A stretch of 49,594 nt of DNA. Origin: CAYOZL01 sp964408435. GTDB taxonomy: Bacteria; Bdellovibrionota_C; UBA2361; SZUA-149; CAYOZL01. Both the position numbers and the translations under genes were made by a program. The notes beneath the pieces were generated by a model. That model made no database searches, was not told the DNA's origin, and was given only the letters and a program-made list of their open reading frames with translations. Each line of letters starts with the position of its first letter. The first letter of the stretch is position 1. Shown piece after piece: positions 43,127-49,594 of this stretch. The stretch is from assembly GCA_964408435.1 (NCBI GenBank), contig CAYOZL010000012.1:1-49594 (forward strand), given 5' to 3'.

Positions 43127-43891
43127 ATGGAATACATCATCGCTGCTATTATTGCTGCTGGATTAGCATTTTGGATTCGAAAAGGAGTGATAACTCGTGC
43201 TTGGTACGATGCTCAAGTACAGAAACTGATAGAACTACCAAACGGAAGACGTCAATTAGTCTTTCGTTCACTACCAGCTTTTAACAAAACGTCAGATGCT
43301 GGCTTTGACTTCTTTATGAATCTCAAACTTATTTTTGCTAGGAGCACAACAACAGCTCAAACCTCTTTGATGGATTTGGAATCAAAAGATGGCTTTCAAA
43401 TTCAAAACCGCCTCCTTTTATCAACAAGATGTTGGCATGTAGGAGATGACAAGCAAAAATGGATTTCAGCAATTACCTGCGAAAGCTACTGCATGCCATT
43501 GTGGTGGAAGGCAGGTAAAAAGACTTCATTGACATCAAAACTTCTTTTCTTAATTGGTATCAAAGCCTCCTATGGTAATGAATTTATGCCAAAGCCAAGA
43601 GGTTTGTTAACCACAGAAGCAGACTTGGAGTTCATGCTTGACCCAAAGAACTGGTCGCTAATTGACGTTGAGAAAAAAAGTCATGCGCAAAGAGTCTTAA
43701 CAACCATTGAGATTGCAAGGCGCTGGAAGCTAGAAGAGCAACTAGGTCAATTTAAACTTACGCAACCTGAACAGCTAGATCTCTCAGCAGTTTCAGACCT
43801 TTCCGTAAGAATTAAACCAATTCAAATTGACTGGTCCTCAAAAAAGGAGCAAGAGCTTCTTAGAGCAACTGGAATTGAAATCAATGGCTAG
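43127..43891 (+). CDS. Membrane-anchored protein of unknown function, atypical composition
   Basis: The 254-residue protein has one N-terminal membrane segment (about 3-17) and a soluble part with many Trp, Lys and Leu (RCWHVGDDKQKW, CESYCMPLWWKAGKK). No family was recognised. The DNA is visibly richer in G and C than its neighbours and uses CTT, CCA and GGC codons more evenly. A GTGACTGTC repeat follows its 3' end, so it may be acquired. Confidence 0.7.
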   Translation: MEYIIAAIIAAGLAFWIRKGVITRAWYDAQVQKLIELPNGRRQLVFRSLPAFNKTSDAGFDFFMNLKLIFARSTTTAQTSLMDLESKDGFQIQNRLLLSTRCWHVGDDKQKWISAITCESYCMPLWWKAGKKTSLTSKLLFLIGIKASYGNEFMPKPRGLLTTEADLEFMLDPKNWSLIDVEKKSHAQRVLTTIEIARRWKLEEQLGQFKLTQPEQLDLSAVSDLSVRIKPIQIDWSSKKEQELLRATGIEING

Positions 43892-43907
43892 CAATAAGGA
43901 GGTTTTA

Positions 43908-43945
43908 CTCGTCTACAATCTTGTAGGCGAGCATAGGTGACTGTC
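43908..43945. repeat. Palindrome plus GTGACTGTC remnant
   Basis: CTCGTCTACAA (43908-43918) is complementary, with one G-T pair, to TTGTAGGCGAG (43921-43931). TAGGTGACTGTC at 43934-43945 matches 3241-3252. No T-run follows, so this is more likely an end of a mobile repeat than a terminator. The rest of 43946-44050 has no gene. Confidence 0.5.
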
Positions 43946-44052
43946 CTTTCTGCTAATATTCTAAAAAATTATCAATATTTTCTAATGATTAGACCTCTAT
44001 TGCTTGACCGTTGCTAATTGAACATATATTTAATCATCCCAGTAATACTATA

Positions 44053-44076
44053 CACCCGTAGCTCAACTGGATAGAG
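44053..44076 (+). other. Exact 24-nt copy of the 5' part of tRNA-Arg(TCT)
   Basis: Bases 44053-44076 are identical to 44214-44237 of the tRNA gene, covering most of the 5' acceptor strand and the D arm. The copy then diverges into a perfect 10-bp hairpin (44078-44087 with 44094-44103) and a 9-bp hairpin (44113-44121 with 44126-44134). It has no anticodon or T arm, so it is not a functional tRNA. Confidence 0.85.
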
Positions 44077-44144
44077 TATAAACATGCCTTAATGCATGTT
44101 TATGAGACTTCACAATTATGCACTTGCATAATTGACATTAATCG

Positions 44145-44165
44145 TGATTAGAAGTCATTTGCTCT
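44145..44165 (-). other. Inverted copy of the tRNA-Arg anticodon arm
   Basis: Read on the minus strand, 44145-44165 matches 44234-44254 of the tRNA at 20 of 21 positions (AGAGCAA-TGACTTCTAATCA region). A transcript starting upstream could fold this segment onto the tRNA anticodon arm. Confidence 0.8.
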
Positions 44166-44166
44166 G

Positions 44167-44194
44167 TTGATTTGATTTATGGCAATGCTATACA
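44167..44194 (+). promoter_or_regulatory. Probable promoter of tRNA-Arg
   Basis: TTGATT (44167-44172), a 16-nt spacer and TATACA (44189-44194) form a sigma-70-like promoter ending 18 nt before the tRNA. The inverted anticodon copy lies just upstream of the -35 box and so would not be in the transcript from this promoter. Confidence 0.6.
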
Positions 44195-44212
44195 AAACAA
44201 GAGTTTTTTTAG

Positions 44213-44286
44213 GCACCCGTAGCTCAACTGGATAGAGCAACTGACTTCTAATCAGTAGGTTCGAGGTTCGAGTCCTCGCGGGTGCA
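44213..44286 (+). tRNA. tRNA-Arg(TCT)
   Basis: Acceptor stem GCACCCG (44213-44219) pairs with CGGGTGC (44279-44285), discriminator A44286. The D arm includes AGCTCAACTGGATAGAGC. The anticodon stem ACTGA/TCAGT encloses loop CTTCTAA with anticodon TCT. The T arm is CGAGG-TTCGAGT-CCTCG. No CCA is encoded. A T-run follows. Confidence 0.96.
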
Positions 44287-44307
44287 TTTTTTTATACTTT
44301 GTCATTA

Positions 44308-45078
44308 CTACTTAGAAGCAAGAATCTTAGTATTCGAAAGCTCTTCAATCTCACTATATTCAACGTTATAGTAGCGCTTCAAGCTCTTTACTACATTCTT
44401 TGTTTTCAAACTTATTAAAAAGCTTTTTAAAATATCATAATTTTTTGCTTCCAATAACCTATTAGTTGCCCAGATAGATTTTTGATAAGCGATATTTGCT
44501 AAGTCTTGATTATAGGAAACAAAACTATTTGTTAGCTTAGATAAATGTGGAATATCAGTAATATCAGCTTGTTTAAGACTTTCTAGTTTAAAGTCTCCTA
44601 GCTCTAATATTTCAGCTCCTGTTGAACTCTGTTCTAAAATTTCTGTTAAAATCATTGCTAAGCCTTCATCAAGCCAAGCAGGACAATTTGAATCAGTTAA
44701 ATGGTCTAGAACTGCATGCACATATTCATGTGTAAATAGTTTTTTAAAAATACTTTTTTTAATTTTAAAAAAATTATTCTTAGTAGATTTTATATAGATT
44801 ACCTTATTGGAATAAAGAGCGTTGGCCCACTTACTAGAACCTGTTTGTTCATAGAACTCACTTGCTCCAAGTAATTTAATTTGCAGATCGCTTAGCTTAG
44901 GAATCTTAAAAAATGAATTTATTTTTTTCTTTTGATTGAATACAATTTCCTCATAAGATAGCTGCGAAATATTTTTTACTGCCTTGGAATTGCTAACTTT
45001 AATCTCATTTATAGCTTCGGCTTGTAGTACTCCTACATTCATAAAAATAACTAAAATAGTGCACAAATAGCCTTTCAT
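44308..45078 (-). CDS. Exported gluzincin-type metallopeptidase (peptidase MA-like)
   Basis: The 256-residue protein has a signal peptide (about 1-20), the zinc motif HEYVH (117-121) and the third ligand Glu138 in WLDEG, the arrangement of peptidase-MA/gluzincin domains. A substrate strand (NKVIYIKS) precedes the helix. The exact substrate is unknown. It converges with tRNA-Arg. Confidence 0.82.
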   Translation of the reverse strand: MKGYLCTILVIFMNVGVLQAEAINEIKVSNSKAVKNISQLSYEEIVFNQKKKINSFFKIPKLSDLQIKLLGASEFYEQTGSSKWANALYSNKVIYIKSTKNNFFKIKKSIFKKLFTHEYVHAVLDHLTDSNCPAWLDEGLAMILTEILEQSSTGAEILELGDFKLESLKQADITDIPHLSKLTNSFVSYNQDLANIAYQKSIWATNRLLEAKNYDILKSFLISLKTKNVVKSLKRYYNVEYSEIEELSNTKILASK

Positions 45079-45264
45079 ATAAAATTTTTACCACTAAGGC
45101 TTAGTTTGTACAATAAAAAAAATATAGCTAAGTCACTATAACTACTACGTAAAAGATTTAAGCTAAAAAAAGTAGGAAATAAATGACCTGAATGCTTGAC
45201 TTATTTTGTCATAATGGAAAACTATGGCATAAACTTTTGTCAGGAAAATTTTAGGAGATAAATT

Positions 45265-46272
45265 ATGACTAGAAATTCACTTTTATTACTAATAGCAATT
45301 GTATTTGCAGTTAGTGTACAAAACTTAGATGGGGCTCAAGCACAGCAAAAGCCTGCTAAGAGTATCAAAGCAAGAGCATCTTTTGCACCGTCTAGTAAAA
45401 ATAATCAGTTACTTCCACCAAATGCAAAATCTGGTGAGTGCTATGCTAGAGTTTTTCAACCACCAAAGTATGAAAACATCACTGAACAAGTTTTAATGGA
45501 AGAAGCTGGTGATAACGTAGAAGTAATTCCTGCGGAATATGATTGGCAAGAACAAAAACTAATTTCTGAAGAAGCTAGTTACCGTCTAGAAGTATTGCCT
45601 GCTACTTATGAGTGGGTTGAAGAGAAAGTTGAAATTTCTCCTGCAACTGAAAGACTAACAAAAATTACTGCACAGTACGAATGGGTAGAAGAGAAGGTAA
45701 TTGATAAGCCTGCTCACACTGTTTGGAAGAAAGGTAGAGGATTAGTTGAAAAAGTTGATAACGGAACTGGTGAAGTAATGTGTAAAATTGACGTTCCAGC
45801 AACTTACAAAAACGTTAGGAAGAAAATTCTTAAAACTCCTTCTAGCGTAGATAGAGTTGCGGTTCCTGCACAGTACAGAACTGTTAGAAAGAAAATTATG
45901 AAGTCTCCTCCTTCTACTAAGAAGATTGAGATACCTGCTAAGTATGAATTAGTAAGAGTTAAAAAACTTATTAAGCCTGCTGAGCAAAAAATCACATCTA
46001 ACAAGCCTAAGTACCAAACTATTACTAGAACTCAAATAGTTGGCGAAGGTAAAATGGCATGGCAACCTGTGTTATGTGAAACTAACCTTAACCCAACATC
46101 AATTAAGGCTATTCAATCTGCTCTACGTAAGCAAGGTTACAAAAGCGTAAGAGCTGATGGAGTATTAGGTGGTTCTACAATTAGAGCACTTAAAGCATTC
46201 CAAAAAGCTAAAGGATTAGCTGTTGGTGGTGCTACTATTGAAGCATTAGAACTATTAGGTGTTAATATCTAA
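45265..46272 (+). CDS. Exported repeat protein with C-terminal peptidoglycan-binding domain
   Basis: The 335-residue protein has a signal peptide (about 1-26, QAQQ) and at least six repeated units of the PAxYxxVxxK type (VIPAEYDWQEQK, VLPATYEWVEEK, DVPATYKNVRKK, AVPAQYRTVRKK, EIPAKYELVRVK). It ends in a PG_binding_1 domain (about 270-333, AIQSALRKQGYKSVRADGVLG). A TAGGAGA site precedes the ATG. It probably sits in the periplasm on the cell wall. Confidence 0.88.
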   Translation: MTRNSLLLLIAIVFAVSVQNLDGAQAQQKPAKSIKARASFAPSSKNNQLLPPNAKSGECYARVFQPPKYENITEQVLMEEAGDNVEVIPAEYDWQEQKLISEEASYRLEVLPATYEWVEEKVEISPATERLTKITAQYEWVEEKVIDKPAHTVWKKGRGLVEKVDNGTGEVMCKIDVPATYKNVRKKILKTPSSVDRVAVPAQYRTVRKKIMKSPPSTKKIEIPAKYELVRVKKLIKPAEQKITSNKPKYQTITRTQIVGEGKMAWQPVLCETNLNPTSIKAIQSALRKQGYKSVRADGVLGGSTIRALKAFQKAKGLAVGGATIEALELLGVNI

Positions 46273-46298
46273 GCTAAGTATCTAATACTTTAAACACT

Positions 46299-46329
46299 AA
46301 AGGCGGCTAGTTATACTAGTCGCCTTTTT
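46299..46329 (+). terminator. Rho-independent terminator
   Basis: AAAGGCG-G-CTAGT (46299-46311) pairs with ACTAG-T-CGCCTTT (46315-46327) around TAT, followed by TTT. It lies 27 nt after the peptidoglycan-binding gene stop. Stem and T-run fit an intrinsic terminator. Confidence 0.85.
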
Positions 46330-46421
46330 AGTTTTACGTTTAAATCTCGACTAGTATTGCCGAGCATACCGTTAGCGAAGCTACTAACCTTTGGCTAGAG
46401 GTGGGGAAACAAGATATTTTG

Positions 46422-46481
46422 ACTCAGGTTGATTTTTAGTAAAATTAGGCTTTAGCCTTCACTCTGAAAATTAACCTGAGT
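46422..46481. repeat. Inverted repeat near the 3' end of holA
   Basis: ACTCAGGTTGATTTT (46422-46436) is complementary at 14 of 15 positions to AAAATTAACCTGAGT (46467-46481). It stands directly after the holA stop on the minus strand and could stop that transcript. The preceding segment 46344-46373 (GTATTGCCGAGC) resembles the start of the 8969 element. Confidence 0.55.
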
Positions 46482-46484
46482 TAA

Positions 46485-47498
46485 CTATATTCTAGCCGCC
46501 TTTTTTTGTCTTAGACAAAGTCTCAAAATAGCATTGCTCATAGTATCCTCTGCCCCGATACCGCTATCTTTAAGAGCAAAATCTAATTCAGAAATTATAT
46601 TTAAAGAATGTTTTAACTGCTGTTGATTAAACTTATTTCTATGTAAATGCACTTTTCTAGCAAACCACGGATTAGATAGTTCTTTAGAACCAGTTTGACT
46701 AACTAGAGTCCTGTAACACCTTCCTAAAAAGGAATTAATGGCTAATGGATGCATACCTTGTCTAAAAATAGTTCTAAGTAGCATCTCAGAAGATTCAACA
46801 TTCTTATTTGCAATTGAATTAAAAAGTTCAAAACTATTTGCTTCTGTACTTTTAGAAAATTCTTTTTTCACACTTTCGAGCTCAATCTCATCATTTATCA
46901 AGCAGATTCTTGCAATACTTGAAGATAGTTGTGTTAAAGAACCATTAAAAGAACGAACTAAGTATGATATAACCTCAGCTGATATCTCTTTTTCAGTATA
47001 TTCTGAAAATTCTTTTTTAATCCATTTACTAAGCTTAGCGGAAGAGAAATCTTCAAAAATAACCGATGTGCCAACTTTTTTTAATGCCGCAGATAAATCA
47101 TCGCATACTAATATTAACAAACTAGTGCATAGTCCTTGCTCAACAGTATTTATAATCTGTTCCATTGAGCTAGCCTTAAGCTTTTTTGCATTTTTAATTA
47201 TTATAATTTTTTCAGTTTGAAATAATGATTTAAATTTTAAATTCTCTAGTAATACTGTAATTGCTTTTTTAGAATTTAATTCATTTGCATAGTAGTTAAC
47301 TACTTCTGAGTTCTTGAATCTATCAATAGAGGATGTAAGCCAGGTAATAGCTCTTTCAAATCTAAGAGAGTCTGGGCAAACAAAGACTAGAGGAAGCTTT
47401 AAGCTTTGATTAGAACAGAAACTATGAATTTCTTGGTCTACTTTTATTAATTTTAATTTTTTAAAAAGTGCTTCTGATTTTAAATTATTACTAGCCAT
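46485..47498 (-). CDS. holA: DNA polymerase III delta subunit
   Basis: HolA opens the sliding clamp as part of the clamp loader. The 337-residue protein follows the family pattern: start LPLVFVCPDSLRFERAI, strand EKIIIIKNAKKL, middle ISAEVISYLVRSFNGSLTQLSSSI, and the C-terminal helices HPLAINSFLGRCYRTL. It is weakly conserved as usual. Divergent from the CPXCG gene. Confidence 0.85.
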   Translation of the reverse strand: MASNNLKSEALFKKLKLIKVDQEIHSFCSNQSLKLPLVFVCPDSLRFERAITWLTSSIDRFKNSEVVNYYANELNSKKAITVLLENLKFKSLFQTEKIIIIKNAKKLKASSMEQIINTVEQGLCTSLLILVCDDLSAALKKVGTSVIFEDFSSAKLSKWIKKEFSEYTEKEISAEVISYLVRSFNGSLTQLSSSIARICLINDEIELESVKKEFSKSTEANSFELFNSIANKNVESSEMLLRTIFRQGMHPLAINSFLGRCYRTLVSQTGSKELSNPWFARKVHLHRNKFNQQQLKHSLNIISELDFALKDSGIGAEDTMSNAILRLCLRQKKAARI

Positions 47499-47535
47499 TT
47501 TGACTTTATAGCAAAACTAGCTAATTTACTAAAAC

Positions 47536-47730
47536 ATGAGCGATATTATTGAACACATAGATGTAACTTGCCCAAAATGTTTTGAAAATATCTTAATTCA
47601 AATAGATAAATCTACAGGTAACAATCAAGACTTTATTTACGATTGCGAGGTCTGCTGTAGACCTCTCAATATAAGATTAAACTTAAGTGGGAACGAGATA
47701 CAAAACATAGATGTATCCTATGCTAATTAG
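47536..47730 (+). CDS. CPXCG-type cysteine-rich zinc-ribbon protein
   Basis: The 64-residue protein has CPKC (Cys12, Cys15) and CEVC (Cys37, Cys40), a pattern of the small Cys_rich_CPXG family. It probably binds zinc. The function is unknown. It starts 37 bp from the divergent holA gene and converges with the thioredoxin-like gene. Confidence 0.85.
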   Translation: MSDIIEHIDVTCPKCFENILIQIDKSTGNNQDFIYDCEVCCRPLNIRLNLSGNEIQNIDVSYAN

Positions 47731-47744
47731 TTTAATTTATTCTC

Positions 47745-48179
47745 TTATGTTGCCTTCTGGACTTTTGCAGGCGTTTTAATTTCTCTTAATTTCTTTATAG
47801 CCTTAACAATATTTGCTGTATCAAATCCCATAAAAAGTTCATCACCTACTAAAGTAGCTGGCACACCTGCTGTTCGACCTCTTACTAATTTTTGATAATG
47901 CAACATCGCATCCCTATTACTTTCAACATCAGCTTTTGCATAGGAAATATTAGAATTCTTAAAAGTTTTTTCTAAAGCAGTACAAACTGGACACCATGAA
48001 GTTACAAACATAGTAACAGGCACTTCCCCTTTTTTACCCCCAAATTCGCTAAATATTTTATTAGACTCTTCAATAGTTATGGCCTTAGAGTCTTGCGCAT
48101 TAACGCTTGTAGTTAAAAATTGAGAAGCAACTATGAAAACAAATGCTGTTGCGATTAGAAAAGAAAATATTTTATTCAT
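47745..48179 (-). CDS. Exported thioredoxin/glutaredoxin-like protein
   Basis: The 144-residue protein has a signal peptide (MNKIFSFLIATAFVF..., cleavage near AQ), the redox motif CPVC in FVTSWCPVCTALEK and the cis-Pro region GVPATLVG. It is a periplasmic thiol oxidoreductase, or a partner in disulfide exchange. ATG 48179 is preferred over TTG 48197, since the signal peptide starts there and GGAG lies upstream. Confidence 0.85.
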   Translation of the reverse strand: MNKIFSFLIATAFVFIVASQFLTTSVNAQDSKAITIEESNKIFSEFGGKKGEVPVTMFVTSWCPVCTALEKTFKNSNISYAKADVESNRDAMLHYQKLVRGRTAGVPATLVGDELFMGFDTANIVKAIKKLREIKTPAKVQKAT

Positions 48180-48257
48180 AGCAGTACTATACTCCAAAAA
48201 AGTGAAAAAGAAACTAATAAATAAGCTGTTAAGCTATGGTTATTATTGAGATTTAAT

Positions 48258-49586
48258 CTAATTATTAAGTTCTAAAAATTTACTCGTTAATTCTTTAGAC
48301 GTAGAGTCCTTCACTTTGTCTATTACTTCTAGCTGATTTGAACAGTATTTTACATGTTTAGATTTCCACAGGTCGAAAACAAAATTAGACCTCTTATGAC
48401 TCTCAAGAAATGGGAGTATAATCTGGCCATCTACAAATTTAGTATAAATTACAGTTAGATGGCTGCTAGTATTAATTAAATCTTGATACTGCTCCAAATC
48501 ATCCTTAGAACTAAGAGAGCTATTTAACATTAAGATTTTATAACTTTTTCCTAGAAGTTTTTTTCCTTCAATCTTTTTTCTAGAGATTAGGCCAGCAATA
48601 AAACCTGCTATTTGTGTAGGAACTGCTACTAATAACACCAATGTTCGAAAGAAAAAATCTTTTAGGCTCGCTTGTTTATAAACTCCATAAGCTGTTGTTA
48701 ATTTAAAAACTCTAAATAAAATCAAAAAAAAGATTAAATAAGATAAAGCAGGCAAAAACTTATATAATAAAATAAATAAAACTAGCTCTATAAAAATAGG
48801 TAAAACTTTATCAATCGTTATTAAATAATATGCACTACTAAGAGCTCCTATTTCACCATCGCCTTTAGAGTAATGATATATTTTTTTTATCATCCCAAAG
48901 AAACTATCTGGAAGCTTCCAATGACAAAATGCTTCTTGATTAAAGCTTACTGCTTTTGATACAGACTTGGCATACAAAGAAAACAAAGTATCCTCACCTG
49001 CAAAACTTAAATGTTCAGGAAAGCCACCTACTAGGTCAAAAACTCTTTTTTTCACTGCCATACTTCTAGCAGAGGGCAAAAAAGTTTCTGGGTTTACATT
49101 CTCTATAGAAGGTAAGACAAACCAAGCAAAGGCTTTTTGAATTGAATTTTTAACTATTGGCTTATACCAACCTGCAACTAAATCTATTTCATCATCAGTT
49201 AAAAAAGAATATATAATTTGCTCTGAATAGTTTTTATTTAAAGAAGTTCCAGCATCTGCAAATAGTAAGTAATCTGATTTAGAATGCTTTACTGCCTCAT
49301 TTCTTCCTTTTGCAATTGAGCAATTACTAGACTTGACTACTTTTACTTCAATATCTTTTTCCTTAGACCAGGTATTTATTAAATCTACTGTTTTATCACT
49401 TGAGCCTGCATCGCAAATAATGAGACTATTCGCTTGAATGGTTTGATGAAAAACTGAATTTAGGAAGTCGACTATACTGTCTTCCTCATTAAAAGTAGTT
49501 GTGATGATATCAAATGTAATTTGCTTTATGTGCTTTGCTTTTGGCTCAATATTGACACTTTCAGCCACTATTGATCGTAAAAGCAT
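48258..49586 (-). CDS. Membrane family 2 glycosyltransferase
   Basis: The 442-residue protein has the GT2 start FDIITTTFNEEDSI, ICDAGSSDKTVDL and the acidic motif FADAGTS, then an ED...W-like acceptor site (FAGEDTLFSL, HWKLP). Three or so membrane segments lie at about 245-325. The last ~100 residues form an unassigned domain. The ATG at 49586 is 8 bases from the window edge, so a longer start is possible. Confidence 0.8.
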   Translation of the reverse strand: MLLRSIVAESVNIEPKAKHIKQITFDIITTTFNEEDSIVDFLNSVFHQTIQANSLIICDAGSSDKTVDLINTWSKEKDIEVKVVKSSNCSIAKGRNEAVKHSKSDYLLFADAGTSLNKNYSEQIIYSFLTDDEIDLVAGWYKPIVKNSIQKAFAWFVLPSIENVNPETFLPSARSMAVKKRVFDLVGGFPEHLSFAGEDTLFSLYAKSVSKAVSFNQEAFCHWKLPDSFFGMIKKIYHYSKGDGEIGALSSAYYLITIDKVLPIFIELVLFILLYKFLPALSYLIFFLILFRVFKLTTAYGVYKQASLKDFFFRTLVLLVAVPTQIAGFIAGLISRKKIEGKKLLGKSYKILMLNSSLSSKDDLEQYQDLINTSSHLTVIYTKFVDGQIILPFLESHKRSNFVFDLWKSKHVKYCSNQLEVIDKVKDSTSKELTSKFLELNN

Positions 49587-49594
49587 AGAATCTC

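Noticed and set aside
43066..43284. Frame overlapping the start of the orphan membrane protein
   Set aside because: It is in another frame of the longer gene and has no ribosome-binding site.
44053..44125. Second tRNA gene
   Set aside because: Only the 5' acceptor strand and D arm are present; anticodon, T arm and 3' acceptor strand are missing.
46738..47220. 160-residue + strand frame
   Set aside because: Antisense shadow of holA; Ser/Phe/Ile-rich, with no start signal.
1..49586. Defence, toxin-antitoxin, prophage or biosynthetic cluster
   Set aside because: No nucleases, toxin-antitoxin pairs, phage structural genes or synthases were seen; apart from the RAYT the genes are envelope, housekeeping or unknown.

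Overview
The window is an AT-rich (roughly one-third GC by eye), densely coded bacterial chromosome segment from a Gram-negative organism. Evidence for an outer membrane: an inner-core lipopolysaccharide cluster (heptose kinase and phosphatase, two GT9 heptosyltransferase-like enzymes, an LPS-kinase-like protein), several lipobox lipoproteins and an OmpA-like protein. It uses the MEP isoprenoid route (ispG), rod-shape MreB, and a direct glutaminyl-tRNA synthetase. A DUF2959-type lipoprotein, TSP3 calcium-binding repeats, Hanks-type kinases and RAYT/REP repeats fit a deltaproteobacterial-like or Bdellovibrio-like lineage. No rRNA or other taxonomic marker is present, so the lineage is not assigned.

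Layout. 1-3300 is an accessory islet: the 3' end of a VWA-domain gene, a REP-associated tyrosine transposase (RAYT) with flanking REP units, a short pseudogene with one in-frame stop, and an unusually GC-rich orphan ORF. The stretch is bracketed by inverted copies of a second repeat built on GTGACTGTCAC. 3307-8846 holds a Ser/Thr kinase with ankyrin repeats and a giant membrane pseudokinase. 8847-9425 is non-coding with interleaved inverted repeats. 9426-20894 carries housekeeping and envelope genes: DUF2959 lipoprotein, ispG, a pyrE-like phosphoribosyltransferase, thiE, an OmpA-like lipoprotein, an M16 protease pair, a TSP3 protein, glpD and a lone receiver domain. 21017-27731 runs mostly on + and includes a reductase, RNase E/G, a Lys/Glu-rich protein, a GAF protein and mreB, the last two overlapping by 4 bp.

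27728-38447 is mostly on -: an aminotransferase, then a nine-gene run (37480 down to 30170) in the order gmhB, GT9, LPS kinase, GT9, GT2, GT2, hldE kinase domain, yicC, gmk. This run makes and transfers core heptose and ends with two conserved housekeeping genes. Upstream of it is a radical-SAM-like protein of the spore-photoproduct-lyase type that lacks the cluster cysteines, divergent from a small gene that looks like a shortened paralog. 39048-49586 carries an M48 lipoprotein protease, glnS, a TPR protein, tRNA-Arg(TCT), a peptidoglycan-binding protein, holA and a membrane glycosyltransferase.

No complete defence, CRISPR, phage or secondary-metabolite system was found. The least ordinary items are the tRNA-Arg locus (a 24-nt exact direct copy of the tRNA 5' end and an inverted copy of its anticodon arm lie just upstream), the cysteine-less SPL-like protein with its mini-paralog, the kinase/pseudokinase pair, the RAYT whose last codons and stop are supplied by a REP unit, and the interleaved inverted repeats at 8969-9131.
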